From assembly GCA_028821605.1 (NCBI GenBank), contig JAPPFM010000056.1:209346-273345 (forward strand): 64,000 nt of DNA, written 5' to 3'. Source of the DNA: Candidatus Poribacteria bacterium. Lineage in GTDB: Bacteria > Poribacteria > WGA-4E > WGA-3G. Numbering within the stretch: position 1 is the first letter of the stretch; each line of letters begins with the position of its first letter. Under the pieces are notes generated by a model. The model had not been told where the DNA came from, did no database searches, and was given only the letters and a program-made list of their open reading frames with translations. The position numbers and the translations under genes are program-made. Positions 16,576 to 25,227 of this stretch are shown in pieces.

Positions 16576-18000
16576 CTATCTACCGTGCTCCCAATATGCC
16601 CGTAACCGCTCCCCCCAATTTGATATGACGCGTTTCGGGCTTGGATGCACAATTTGCTGGCGATGGAGTTGAGCCTCTTGAGCGAGTAGTTTATCTCGGC
16701 ACGTGTTCACGACCTCGCTATAGGCTGCGTCCTCTGAAAGGTTTTTTGTCTCACCCGGGTCATCATACCGATCAAATAGCTGCGAAAGCCCAAGTTGTTC
16801 GGCATCCGGTCCAGGTGGTGAGAAATCCTCCACCGCTTTCGGTCTATATTCTGTAACGTATTTATATTCCTTAGTAACGATTGCCCGTCCCCAATAGTTA
16901 CTCTCTATGTAAGCGCAATCCCGCCAGGGGACATCTTTCGCTTCAGCAAGTGGACGAACACTCACGCCTTGTATCCCTTCGGGTACGTCAATACCAGCGT
17001 AATCACAGACGGTTGGGAATAGATCTACACCGGAAACGAAATGCGTTTCATCAAACCGATCTTTTTCTATAGAAATCCCATCTCCTAAACACGCCACGAT
17101 AAAAGGTACTCTCACACTCTCCTCGTAGAGCGTGAACTTCTGAAACATCTGATGACTCCCACACGCTTCACCGTGGTCCGCGCTAAAGATGATGAGTGTG
17201 TTGTGGTGTAAAGATGTCTCCCGCAGTAGTGCAAGCACCCTCCCAATCTCTGCGTCAACCTTTTCAATGAATCGGTAATAGTTCCATCTCAAGTAACGCC
17301 AGTGAAGCTCATCCCAATTACGGACCCCTTTAAGGATAGCAGCGTGGATAAGCGCGTCGTCAACCCTTCGGCAGACGCGGTGTAGCACCGTTTCCCGTTC
17401 ATCATAGTCGAAGTTTTCGGGGGGCGGCGGCAAATCGTCTTCCGAAACAATTTCCCGTTCCAGGGGATTTGGGATACGTTTTTCCTCATGGTTGTGTAAA
17501 TATTCGCATACATCATGTGGATCGACATACCCGATCTGTAGGTAAAACGGTTCGTCGCTATCGTAATTTGTCAAGAAATCAGCAACCGCATGCGTAGATG
17601 CTGAATCGTAGTATGCTGCGCCGCCTGCCCCAATATCGGTTTTCCCGTAATAAAGCGTTTGAAAACTCTCGCGGACATTTCGCCCTGGAACATGCCACTT
17701 GCCACAATGGAATGCTCTATAGCCGCCTGCGTTGAGGCACTGCCCAAGATCAGGAATTTCTGGATGCAAATACCCACCGTTGAAGGGTACACCTGTTTCA
17801 GAGGTGTATAAACCTGTCGCCCAACTGGAGCGGGCCGCGGCGCACACTGGATCCGTGCAGAATGACCTGCGAAAAGAGGTTCCATTCCGATGGAGTTCAT
17901 CAATATTAGGCGTACGAAGATACGGGTTTCCGTAAGCCGAGATCGCATCCCACGAGTGTTGGTCAGTGTTAATAAAGAGAATGTTAGGACGTTTATTCAT
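16576..18000 (-). CDS. Sulfatase (formylglycine-dependent)
   Basis: A 474-residue sulfatase. The maturation motif C-A-A-A-R is at C53 (counted from ATG 18000), where Cys would be turned into formylglycine. NILFINTDQHSWD carries the metal-binding Asp pair, and FSADHGEACGSH the later metal ligands. No signal peptide is seen, so it may act in the cytosol. ATG 18000 overlaps the stop of the upstream gene by one base (TGATG), so translation is coupled. Substrates could be sulfated sugars; choline sulfatase and phosphonate hydrolase relatives share this layout. Maturation would need a formylglycine-generating enzyme encoded elsewhere. Confidence 0.85.
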   Translation of the reverse strand: MNKRPNILFINTDQHSWDAISAYGNPYLRTPNIDELHRNGTSFRRSFCTDPVCAAARSSWATGLYTSETGVPFNGGYLHPEIPDLGQCLNAGGYRAFHCGKWHVPGRNVRESFQTLYYGKTDIGAGGAAYYDSASTHAVADFLTNYDSDEPFYLQIGYVDPHDVCEYLHNHEEKRIPNPLEREIVSEDDLPPPPENFDYDERETVLHRVCRRVDDALIHAAILKGVRNWDELHWRYLRWNYYRFIEKVDAEIGRVLALLRETSLHHNTLIIFSADHGEACGSHQMFQKFTLYEESVRVPFIVACLGDGISIEKDRFDETHFVSGVDLFPTVCDYAGIDVPEGIQGVSVRPLAEAKDVPWRDCAYIESNYWGRAIVTKEYKYVTEYRPKAVEDFSPPGPDAEQLGLSQLFDRYDDPGETKNLSEDAAYSEVVNTCRDKLLAQEAQLHRQQIVHPSPKRVISNWGERLRAYWEHGR

Positions 18001-18791
18001 CAACGGTCCTCCATCTTCTCTCTGAGTACCAACGTCTCGAAGAAAGTCGAAGCGATAGCGATGTTCCCGTGAGCATCAAGCCACCAATACGAGGGCAAAA
18101 GTCCAGTGCCGTAGAGATAATAACCGTCGAGTGGAAGTGGAGTCTGTATTGACTCAAGAAAACCGACTCTGCTTTTGGGTCGAAGTTGTTCTAAGTCTTC
18201 GAGCACAGCAATATCGATCCCATCGCCCGATGCTTGAATTGTTTGCGCAAGTGCAGGAATCACATCGAAGAGTGCCCAATTGCACGTCAGTTTGACAGAT
18301 GTGTCCACTGTTCCAGTTCTGATTTCAGCGTCATTAATGCGCAGCCGAATCTCTGAATCTAAGGCGAGATAGCCCTCGCATAACAATCGGGAATATGTAT
18401 CGTCGCCACTGTTTCGGGCATCAACACTCCAATTCCCTGTGAGTGGACGGTAATCTTCATCGCTACAAGAAAACTTAATCTCCAGATTCTCACCGCTTGT
18501 TGTATTCTCGTATTGAACAAAATAACTCCAGTGATTATTGTCGTTCTTGCTCCGTTCAACGATGGCTGTCCCGATGCTTAGTTCTTCCTTAGTACCCCCT
18601 CTACTATAGCCGCGCCAATAGTTCGGCAGAATATCGTAAACGTGGGTGACAGTTTGCGCTTTTTGTGTGCCACGCGTGCCAATCTCTGGGTCATATCCAC
18701 GAAGTGTTTTGATTAATTCCTGTGCAAATTGGGGATTTTGCGCACCGTAATTGTAGTCAAATGACCAGTGCAGCGGATTGCTATCGTTCAT
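18000..18791 (-). CDS. Conserved-looking protein of unknown function, coupled to the sulfatase
   Basis: A 263-residue soluble protein without a signal peptide. It starts MNDSNPLHWSFDYNYGAQNP and is rich in Trp/Tyr and beta-strand-like segments (HWSYFVQYENTTSG, SEIRLRINDAEIRTG). The end (YYLYGTGLLPSYWWLDAHGN) contains many aromatic residues. I do not recognise a family. It is sandwiched between endonuclease V (14-bp gap) and the sulfatase (1-bp overlap), so it belongs to that operon. A sugar- or ester-related role is possible but not shown. Confidence 0.6.
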   Translation of the reverse strand: MNDSNPLHWSFDYNYGAQNPQFAQELIKTLRGYDPEIGTRGTQKAQTVTHVYDILPNYWRGYSRGGTKEELSIGTAIVERSKNDNNHWSYFVQYENTTSGENLEIKFSCSDEDYRPLTGNWSVDARNSGDDTYSRLLCEGYLALDSEIRLRINDAEIRTGTVDTSVKLTCNWALFDVIPALAQTIQASGDGIDIAVLEDLEQLRPKSRVGFLESIQTPLPLDGYYLYGTGLLPSYWWLDAHGNIAIASTFFETLVLREKMEDR

Positions 18792-18805
18792 GGTATTGCA
18801 ATCAT

Positions 18806-19477
18806 TTACGTATTTTGGGGGATTTTGCCGGATGCAGCGTTGTGTGCATGACGGGTCGTCTCAGGCAGGCGATATCCTTGGCAGCATGCCAGTGTCCATG
18901 TACGTGCTGAATCCAAGGAGATTCGGTGTCCTATTGATACGTAGACCACCCGAACGTTTGTACGTGTGCGGACCGCGGCACCAATCACCTCGTCTTTGTC
19001 TGTGAGGTACGTATAAGCACCCTGTTCTGAATCGGGTTCTTCGTATCGTCCCCAGAGTCGAGATTTTGCACAACCGATCGTCGGTTTATCCAAGACCAAC
19101 CCTAAATGCGATGCGAGTCCGAATCGTCTTGGGTGTGCGATGCCCTGTCCGTCTACTATCACCAGATCTGGTTCCGTTTGTAACTGCGAAAACGCTATCA
19201 ATGATGGTGGGATTTCCCGGAAGGACAACAACCCCGGTATATAAGGAAAACGAACAGGGCTCTCTGTAACCACGCTATCTACCACCTGTAGTTCGGGAAA
19301 ACTGAGGACAACCACGGATGCCCGTGCGATGTCCTTTTTCAGCCCGATATCTACGCCAGCAACGGTGTTGATTGTCCCAAACCGGTCTGCTGTAACCACC
19401 TGTGTACGAAGCCTGTTTTGAATTTGCCGTGCCTCTTCAGGTGAAACATCCCACGAATGGAGGGCGTGATACTTCAT
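18806..19477 (-). CDS. nfi: Endonuclease V (deoxyinosine 3' endonuclease)
   Basis: A 223-residue endonuclease V. The first strand VAGVDIG holds catalytic D43, the damaged-base wedge motif is PYIPGLLSFREIP, and DGQGIAHPRRFGLASHLG contains the second Asp and the helix that follows. The enzyme nicks DNA one base 3' to deoxyinosine and starts repair of deaminated adenine. Length is normal. It is the first gene of the minus-strand run that also holds the unknown protein, the sulfatase and the aminotransferase. Confidence 0.92.
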   Translation of the reverse strand: MKYHALHSWDVSPEEARQIQNRLRTQVVTADRFGTINTVAGVDIGLKKDIARASVVVLSFPELQVVDSVVTESPVRFPYIPGLLSFREIPPSLIAFSQLQTEPDLVIVDGQGIAHPRRFGLASHLGLVLDKPTIGCAKSRLWGRYEEPDSEQGAYTYLTDKDEVIGAAVRTRTNVRVVYVSIGHRISLDSARTWTLACCQGYRLPETTRHAHNAASGKIPQNT

Positions 19478-19641
19478 AGCTGCCGCTGTTCGTTTTCAAT
19501 CTAACGTTATTTCGTTTTACAATGTCTCAGGCACCAAGAAAGAACGCAGCGGTAAACCTTTCGTCCCAATGCTCAATAACATTATAATACAAAAATCTTC
19601 AACTGTCAAACCTTTTCGGTGTAGCCTACGAGTCCAAGTGG

Positions 19642-19794
19642 CTATTTCTCGCGCGTTGTTTCTTTGACTTCAACAGCACCGGGCTTCGTGATATGCCGGA
19701 TGCCCGCAAAAAAAGCAGAGAGGACAAGGTAACCGCCGCCAATACCAATGAGGGCACCTAAACTACCGATAATAATTTCTATTCCGTAGAACAT
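19642..19794 (-). CDS. Small single-pass membrane protein (50 residues)
   Basis: The reading frame starts at ATG 19794 with GAGGAG nine bases upstream and ends at TAG 19642-19644. It begins MFYGIEIIIG, has a hydrophobic Gly-rich helix at about residues 4-31 (GALIGIGGGYLVLSAFFAG), and a charged tail (EVKETTREK). A good -10 (TATAAT) stands upstream at about 19826. No family is recognised. It is too short for most gene finders. Confidence 0.5.
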   Translation of the reverse strand: MFYGIEIIIGSLGALIGIGGGYLVLSAFFAGIRHITKPGAVEVKETTREK

Positions 19795-20227
19795 TGTCCG
19801 TTCTCCTCACTGTAAAATTTCTATTATAATAATAGACCTATGTGAGTCTATTGACGTTTCTTAGGTTTGAAACCTTCCGCCGAAAACGTTGGTAAGATAT
19901 AACGCAGATACCTGATAATCGGTTTCAAACTTTGCCAAATTTTGTTTAATTTGTCTATTAATTGTCCCAATAAATGTATTAGCAATAATCGTGCCATCTA
20001 AAAAACCTCCAAAATGACCGAATAAGTCGGAAAAATGTGTTTTATTTAACACAAAGGGACGAAAAATGTGAAGAAATTGTAGCAAAATAGAAACACGCCC
20101 AATATGTCTTTGAAGTAAGGTTTTACGTGGGTACGTTTTTCAGGAAATGCATATAACATATAAAACGTAACTTTATCTTATTTTCAGCGTCAAAGTGAAC
20201 AGAGATTGTCCGTTACGAGGTAAATAG
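19795..20227. other. AT-rich intergenic region
   Basis: About 430 bp between the small membrane protein and the DUF488-like gene. It holds a 13-bp palindrome AGGTTT-G-AAACCT (19863-19875) and several T- and A-runs. A 74-codon minus-strand frame (19861-20085) has no clear ribosome binding site or recognisable product and is not called. Confidence 0.4.
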
Positions 20228-20797
20228 ATGTTATATTTAGATACACTTGACAACTTAAAGAAAGACAACACGCAAAACCAATTCGTCATCTGCCACCAAG
20301 CAGTAGACGGTTTGCAGCGTATACTTGAGTTAACCCCAGCTGCAAAACTATTACAAAGATGGGAAACTGAGAAACTTGGATGGGAAGAATTTCAACAAGC
20401 CTTCAAAGCGCAGCTACGCGAGGAATACAGTAAAGGTGAAAAAAGCCGACTCAGAGGCTTGGCAAGTTACTGTCTTGAAAATGATGTTGTCCTCTACTCG
20501 CCAGAGTCTCCCGGTGAAAAGACCTATCGTGCAGTTCTTACAGAAGTAATTAACAGCATCTGGGAACGGACAGGCGAGGCGACGCGTGCCATTGACCAAG
20601 CTGCTGAATCTGTTAATAACAGACTCGCCAAGGTTTATCGAGAGGCAATGGAAGAGATCGCCGACACTTGCGAATATTTACAACCGACTGTCCAAAACCC
20701 ACATCGCAAATCTTGCCTTTACTGTGGGCATTTGGATGCGCAAGTCTATAGCTGCCAGAAGTTAGACAAACTCGTCATTCCGTACAGGTGGCGTTAG
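20228..20797 (+). CDS. DUF488-like protein with a C-terminal Cys motif
   Basis: A 189-residue protein. Residues about 35-115 follow the DUF488 pattern: LTPAAKLLQRWETEKLGWEE, LREEYSKGEKSRLRGLASYC, then NDVVLYSPESPGEKTYRAVL. The first half of DUF488 (the GYTNR region) is missing or diverged. The end adds CLYCGHLDAQVYSC, a possible metal-binding Cys cluster. Its function is unknown. The last 23 bp overlap the 3' end of the convergent NadD-like gene. Confidence 0.5.
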   Translation: MLYLDTLDNLKKDNTQNQFVICHQAVDGLQRILELTPAAKLLQRWETEKLGWEEFQQAFKAQLREEYSKGEKSRLRGLASYCLENDVVLYSPESPGEKTYRAVLTEVINSIWERTGEATRAIDQAAESVNNRLAKVYREAMEEIADTCEYLQPTVQNPHRKSCLYCGHLDAQVYSCQKLDKLVIPYRWR

Positions 20798-21554
20798 AAA
20801 GACTTTCGTCAAGCATAGCGAGGATACTGGGAGGCACAAGGTGTTCAATAGCTTCGCCTCGCTCCAAAAGTTCGCGGACCTCTGTTGAGGACATATAGGC
20901 GTAAACGTCCGGCAGCAGAATACATGAAACGTAGGAAGCATATCGGCGAATTTCGGGTTGGTTCATGAAGGATCCTATTGTCTCGATATCCGCCTCCGCA
21001 CGATTTGCAACAATAAAACGGGCGGTTCTGAACAGTTCCTCCAATTCCGCGTGAAAATCTGTGTAATATTTCGGATTGAAGATTCTCACTAAGGTGTCAT
21101 ATCCAACAATAAAGTAGAACTCGGTCTCCGGAGGTGAAATCGTTTTTAAAGCGGTGACTTTGTCGATATATCTGCCGTGGCTTGACACACCAACGGAAAA
21201 CCTTTGGTGGTCCTTCGTGTATCTTTTGAGTGTCAAGAGTCTCGCGGCAAGCGGTAAACCGAACACCGTTTTATCAACGTTTGCTTTTGCAAGGAGTAGG
21301 AGCAGTTCGTCTAATTGGTATTTAGCGATTGTTTCCTCTATCATCTTCGTATGTGCGAGCGTCAATGGATTGAAGGCACCTGAAAAAATACCGAGTTTCT
21401 TACCCTGTTCAAGGGTTGACGATGTGGCACGATGAATCAGTTCTATCTGCGGCGGAGCTGTCGGATCCAGCCGGTTAAAGAGTTCGGTGTACTTTTCGTA
21501 GTCTGGATGGTTTTCGTATTTTTGTATCAATAGATTCAAAACTGAGTTTTCCAT
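20775..21554 (-). CDS. NadD-like nucleotidyltransferase
   Basis: A protein of 259 residues from ATG 21554. After a helical N-terminal extension of about 50 residues, the Rossmann-like nucleotidyltransferase core begins with GIFSGAFNPLTLAHTKM, where T-L-A-H stands in the place of the usual (H/T)xGH motif. MSSTEVREL is the ISSTxIR motif near the end. YFIVGYDTLVRIF matches the middle of nicotinate mononucleotide adenylyltransferases. The N-terminal extension and variant motif make the exact substrate doubtful. It is the last gene of the minus-strand run 24400-20775, following mazG. Confidence 0.7.
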   Translation of the reverse strand: MENSVLNLLIQKYENHPDYEKYTELFNRLDPTAPPQIELIHRATSSTLEQGKKLGIFSGAFNPLTLAHTKMIEETIAKYQLDELLLLLAKANVDKTVFGLPLAARLLTLKRYTKDHQRFSVGVSSHGRYIDKVTALKTISPPETEFYFIVGYDTLVRIFNPKYYTDFHAELEELFRTARFIVANRAEADIETIGSFMNQPEIRRYASYVSCILLPDVYAYMSSTEVRELLERGEAIEHLVPPSILAMLDESLSNATCTE

Positions 21555-21609
21555 TTGCACACCTATTTTCGCTTTCCACGTCCTCAATCTCTACTTCAAG
21601 GGGACAGAA

Positions 21610-22401
21610 TTAATCCCTATCAACTTCCGCCTTTTTCGCCTCTTCCCAGATTTCATCTAAACTTTCTAAGTTCTGCGCTTCAAAATTCGTGCCGCGGCGT
21701 TCCAATTCCGCTTCCATCCATTTAAAGCGGGTCATAAACTTGCGGTTCGCGTTCCGTAACGTTTCTTCGGCTTGAATTTCCATAAAACGGCACAGATTAA
21801 CGATAGCAAAAAATAGGTCTCCGAGTTCTGCCGAAATCGCTTCTGGCTTATCTGCGCTGATGCTCACCTTGACCTCTTCAAGTTCTTCATCCACTTTGGC
21901 GATAACATCGGCGAGTTTATCCCAATCAAAACCGACACGCGCCACTCGGTTCTGTATCTTCTGAGCGCGGAGAAGTGTAGGAAGCGCGTTCGGAATTCCG
22001 TCAAGCACCGATTGACGATCCTCATACCCCGCCTCTTGGCGTTTGATCTCCTCCCAGTTCTTTACGACCTCGTCCGAATCCTCAACATCAACATCACCAA
22101 AAACATGTGGGTGCCGTCGGATCAGCTTTTCTACTAACGTTTCAATCACCCCATAGATGTCAAAATCTTTGTGTTCCGCTGCAATCTGCGCTTGGAGCAT
22201 GATGTTCAAAAGGAGATCTCCCAATTCCTCTTTCAATTTTTTCGGGTCACCCGTATCAATCGCCTCAAGTGTCTCGTAGGTTTCCTCGATGAGTGTGGAT
22301 TTTAGGGTTTCATGCGTCTGCTCCCGGTCCCACGGACATCCATTCTCGCTTCTTAAGGTCGCTATGACACCAACAAGTTCTTCAAATAATTCTTTTTTCA
22401 C
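21610..22401 (-). CDS. mazG: Nucleoside triphosphate pyrophosphohydrolase MazG
   Basis: A 263-residue, two-domain MazG. The first domain has CPWDREQTHETL, then EETYETLEAI and EELGDLLLNIMLQA (the EExxE...ExxD metal-binding layout). The second has KVDEELEEVK and AELGDLFFAIVNL. It hydrolyses (d)NTPs to monophosphates and cleans the nucleotide pool. The hinge motif KLIRRHPHVFGDV is typical. It follows the esterase gene after 11 bp and precedes the NadD-like gene, so it lies within an operon. Confidence 0.93.
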   Translation of the reverse strand: MKKELFEELVGVIATLRSENGCPWDREQTHETLKSTLIEETYETLEAIDTGDPKKLKEELGDLLLNIMLQAQIAAEHKDFDIYGVIETLVEKLIRRHPHVFGDVDVEDSDEVVKNWEEIKRQEAGYEDRQSVLDGIPNALPTLLRAQKIQNRVARVGFDWDKLADVIAKVDEELEEVKVSISADKPEAISAELGDLFFAIVNLCRFMEIQAEETLRNANRKFMTRFKWMEAELERRGTNFEAQNLESLDEIWEEAKKAEVDRD

Positions 22402-22412
22402 AGAGTTCTCCT

Positions 22413-23603
22413 TTACTTTGTCTTTGTTTTATTTTTCAAAGTCTTTACATGTTTTTGGACTTCGGAGTAACGTTCCGCTTCTGGGAAATAGGTGAGATAG
22501 AGTTCATAAAGCTGCAGCGCACGTGCATAGTTTTTCTCTGCTTCTGCTGCACGAGCACGTGCCTCTAACGCGTCTGCTTTGGCGTTCAATAACTCGCTGA
22601 GCAGTTGCGTCGCACGTTTTGTGAAAACACTACCGGCATAGGTCCTGCGAAATGCCTCTAACGTTTTTACCATCTCGGCGTAGGGTTTTTCATCAGCTGC
22701 CTTTTTTAGTTGGTCAAATTGCGTCTCAGCTTGCGTCCTGAGACGTGTTGTCGATTCTTTCGCATTTTGGCAGAGCTCTGTATCAGGTAAAATGTCCGCA
22801 ATTTGGGTGTAAATTGTGAATGCCTCTCCAAGTCTGCCATTCTTTTCGGCGGTTTGTGCCTTTTCAAATCCAACTTCAACCTGCTTCATAGGTCCATAAG
22901 CGATAAGCCACTCCCTTATTTTTGTTTTCGTTGACCACTTTGGAGAAAGCGTGTGTGTTTCATCTGGCCACCCCTCAAAAGTCACATCTGCACCCCACAT
23001 CCTATAAAACTGTGCTGCGCGTTTTGCGCGTTCGTAATGCGGGTCATCCAATTCACCTGCACCATAGAAAACCGGATGTCCGCGAATCAATTCCGCAGGG
23101 GGTGGATTTATGTCCACGTCGCGTCTTCCAGCACCGAGGACGAATCTCCCCGCTAATTGATCTAACATCTGTTCTCCGAGGACGGTCGTTGAATAGCCGC
23201 CTTGGCTATACCCCCCCATGAAAATGTATTCTTTGGCGACGTTCACCCGTTTTGAAACAAGTTCTAACGCCTCATCAAAGAAAATTTTCTCCGGTGCCGT
23301 TTCGGTGGGGCTGAGTCCTCCCTCATAATAACGATCAGTTGCATAATTCATACCGACAATAATAAACCCTTTTCCTTTTGTTAGCAGCCTGAACATTCCT
23401 GTTGTGGCCGTCCCACGGTAACCGTGGTAATAAAAAATAACTGGAAATGGACGTTTGTCGGTGTAATCAATTGGAACGTAAAGCAGAAATGTCTTCCCTG
23501 TCTTTGGGGCTGTGATACGCACCTCTTTCCCCGGCACCACAGTAGGTATCTCAGCAGCGAACGCGCTGTGAAGCAGAAGCAGCGGGACTATATTGCAGCA
23601 CAT
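22413..23603 (-). CDS. Secreted alpha/beta-hydrolase (feruloyl esterase/PHB depolymerase-like) with TPR-like tail
   Basis: A protein of 396 residues from ATG 23603, which has GAGG upstream and opens a clean signal peptide (CCNIVPLLLLHSAFA, cleavage before AEIP). An in-frame ATG at 23696 would add residues read from the dispersed repeat at 23641-23682, so it is rejected. The hydrolase part has an oxyanion region (VIFYYHGYRG), the nucleophile elbow GGYSQGGYS and a late DETH that could supply the His. Residues about 265-396 are helical with TPR-like character (LQLYELYLTYFPEAERY). It probably acts on esters in the periplasm or outside. Confidence 0.75.
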   Translation of the reverse strand: MCCNIVPLLLLHSAFAAEIPTVVPGKEVRITAPKTGKTFLLYVPIDYTDKRPFPVIFYYHGYRGTATTGMFRLLTKGKGFIIVGMNYATDRYYEGGLSPTETAPEKIFFDEALELVSKRVNVAKEYIFMGGYSQGGYSTTVLGEQMLDQLAGRFVLGAGRRDVDINPPPAELIRGHPVFYGAGELDDPHYERAKRAAQFYRMWGADVTFEGWPDETHTLSPKWSTKTKIREWLIAYGPMKQVEVGFEKAQTAEKNGRLGEAFTIYTQIADILPDTELCQNAKESTTRLRTQAETQFDQLKKAADEKPYAEMVKTLEAFRRTYAGSVFTKRATQLLSELLNAKADALEARARAAEAEKNYARALQLYELYLTYFPEAERYSEVQKHVKTLKNKTKTK

Positions 23604-23640
23604 AATCCTCACGCTGCGGCGTAAATGATTGGAACATGGA

Positions 23641-23682
23641 CTTTTGATAGCAAGTTTCGGAAACCTGCAAGCTGCGCCAAAA
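23641..23682 (-). repeat. Dispersed ~40-bp repeat, copy A
   Basis: On the minus strand this reads TTTTGGCGCAGCTTGCAGG..., ending in AACTTGCTATCAAAAG. A related copy lies at 33142-33180. It contains a hairpin GCAAGTTTC-G-GAAACCTGC (one mismatch). It stands just upstream of the esterase start. Confidence 0.7.
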
Positions 23683-23692
23683 GGACGTGTTT

Positions 23693-24400
23693 TCATGCGT
23701 CTGCTCCATTCTCCTGTTCTTGAAGGGTTTCTAATTCAAGAATCAACTGACCGAGTTGAAGACGCAATAGTAAGGTATAGATTTGCATCAGGAGCGTAAC
23801 CTGCGCCTCCGTTGGCAGATCGCTGGCATGAATTACCGCGAGCAGCCTGTCCGCACGTTCTCGTACCTGTTCGGCTTTTTCTAAATCGTCTTCTTCTGTT
23901 TCTGCCGTGCTCTCCTTGATAAACTGCCAGATGCGGTCCTGAATTTCCAGCATATAATTTTTTGCCATTGCGGTCCGCGCCTTCTTAGCAGAATCTACCC
24001 AGATGGTATTTGCCTTCCAATTCAGCATAAAGGCGATACTGTTGATAATCACATCGCGAAGTGTGTCTTCGCCAGAGAGTAGTTCTTCTAAGTTTGTTAT
24101 GCCCTCTGCTTCTGCTGAGAAAGTACGAACGCGCCTAAAATCTTTCATATTTGTCAACAACACTTCATTTTCTGCGATGAGCCGCCAAAAATCCGCACTC
24201 GTTGAAAGTAGTACCTCTAAGCGATTGCAAACCGTGTCGGATATCTGTGTGCGAACGCAGTAGTAGTGCAGACTGTGGAGTCGGCTCCGAAAGTGTTGCA
24301 AACTTTCGGTCGTCTGAATCTTCGACGCGTATGCGATATGCGGAAGGAATTCCTCCCGAATCTGATCCAAAAGTGTAGGGACAATGCGTTCAGCGTTCAT
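23693..24400 (-). CDS. Helical protein of unknown function, first gene of the esterase/mazG operon
   Basis: A 235-residue soluble protein that is almost entirely helical (LLDQIREEFLPHIAYASKIQ; LLMQIYTLLLRLQLGQLILE). There is no signal peptide and no recognised family. It is followed by the esterase, mazG and the NadD-like gene. A truncated paralogue of its first 58 residues lies at 25228-25404, beyond the hicBA pair. It has its own promoter at 24454-24482. Confidence 0.6.
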   Translation of the reverse strand: MNAERIVPTLLDQIREEFLPHIAYASKIQTTESLQHFRSRLHSLHYYCVRTQISDTVCNRLEVLLSTSADFWRLIAENEVLLTNMKDFRRVRTFSAEAEGITNLEELLSGEDTLRDVIINSIAFMLNWKANTIWVDSAKKARTAMAKNYMLEIQDRIWQFIKESTAETEEDDLEKAEQVRERADRLLAVIHASDLPTEAQVTLLMQIYTLLLRLQLGQLILELETLQEQENGADA

Positions 24401-24453
24401 GTGATAAGTTTTATTTCTGAAAAGTGTTTATTGGCATAATCTTCTCCCCTAAT

Positions 24454-24482
24454 AGCATAGCAGGTTTGCTCGAAAAAATCAA
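24454..24482 (-). promoter_or_regulatory. Promoter of the esterase/mazG operon
   Basis: On the minus strand TTGATT (24482-24477) and TATGCT (24459-24454) are 17 bp apart, with TGC before the -10. The sequence around it matches the promoter region at 28014-28042 (shared ATAGCAGGTTT core, read on the + strand). Confidence 0.55.
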
Positions 24483-24491
24483 TTTGAATCC

Positions 24492-24520
24492 TTGCTTTTT
24501 CTAAATTTTTGATGTATACT
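24492..24520 (+). promoter_or_regulatory. Candidate promoter of hicBA
   Basis: TTGCTT (24492-24497) and TATACT (24515-24520) are 17 bp apart. They lie about 170 bp upstream of hicB and diverge from the promoter of the neighbouring operon. Confidence 0.5.
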
Positions 24521-24590
24521 TTAGTAATACTATAAACAATTTCATAGGACTTACGCAATTTGCTGATGAATACCTACGGATCGTACGCCA

Positions 24591-24637
24591 CTGGCGAGGT
24601 GTTTTTGCTTGGGTGTTTCCCCTAAAAACCTCGCCAG
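24591..24637. repeat. Inverted repeat of the GGCGAGG family
   Basis: CTGGCGAGGT (24591-24600) pairs perfectly with ACCTCGCCAG (24628-24637) across a 27-base loop containing TTGCTTGGGTGTTTC. The loop motif recurs at about 30636 and 30665. The sequence ATAGGACTTAC stands about 50 bp to the left, as it does before the similar palindrome at 55725. Confidence 0.8.
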
Positions 24638-24688
24638 CAAGGGATACTGTGTAAGTTTTGTTTCAGTCTTGTGAATATGGAGGTTCCA

Positions 24689-24973
24689 ATGAAAAATCTT
24701 GTGGTAACGGAAGAAATTTGGAAAGAAGGCAATATGTACACCGCCTATTGCCCAGAATTGGATGTTGTGAGTTGTGGAAGGGATATAGAAGAGGCACAAA
24801 AAAATCTCATGGAAGTCATTGAAATCCAACTGGAAGAAACAGCGAAGCTCGGAACGCTCAGGGCGTTTTTAGAAGACGCAGGTTACGATTTGACCACTTC
24901 ACAACCGACCCTCCAACTTGATAAACAAGTCGTAGCATTTAATCAGCGTACTGTCCCTCTTGGAGGCCTTTAA
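24689..24973 (+). CDS. hicB: HicB-like antitoxin
   Basis: A 94-residue HicB-type protein from ATG 24689, chosen because GGAGG stands six bases upstream. The partly degraded RNase H-like fold is seen in EGNMYTAYCPELDVVSCGRD and IEEAQKNLMEVIEIQL. It should bind and neutralise the HicA toxin. The antitoxin comes first, and its stop overlaps the hicA start by one base (TAATG). Confidence 0.85.
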   Translation: MKNLVVTEEIWKEGNMYTAYCPELDVVSCGRDIEEAQKNLMEVIEIQLEETAKLGTLRAFLEDAGYDLTTSQPTLQLDKQVVAFNQRTVPLGGL

Positions 24974-25203
24974 TGCCGAGGCTTTTGCCAACAGATTGGC
25001 GAACCCAAGTTAGAATTTTTGAAAAATTCGGGTGCCACTATGTTCGGCAGAGGGGATCACATCTCATCTACCACCACCCCAATGCGAAACGTGCCGTTGT
25101 TATCCCTCGCTATGATGAGATCCCTGTTACGTTTATTAGAAATAACATGCGTACTGTCGGCATGAGTAGAGAACAATACTTTCGGTTGTTTACAGAAGTT
25201 TAA
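24973..25203 (+). CDS. hicA: HicA mRNA interferase toxin
   Basis: A 76-residue HicA toxin with the double-stranded RNA-binding-like fold. G28-S29-H30 (VRQRGSHLIYHHP) carries the catalytic His, and RAVVIPRYDEIP is the following strand. It cleaves mRNA independently of the ribosome when free of HicB. It is somewhat longer than the shortest HicA proteins, with an added N-terminal segment (MPRLLPTDWRT). It is translationally coupled to hicB. Confidence 0.88.
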   Translation: MPRLLPTDWRTQVRIFEKFGCHYVRQRGSHLIYHHPNAKRAVVIPRYDEIPVTFIRNNMRTVGMSREQYFRLFTEV

Positions 25204-25227
25204 TTGTTTAATACGACACCGCTGTTT

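Noticed and set aside
19861-20085. 74-codon minus-strand ORF
   Set aside because: No convincing ribosome binding site, an odd composition and no recognisable domain; probably a chance frame in an AT-rich gap.
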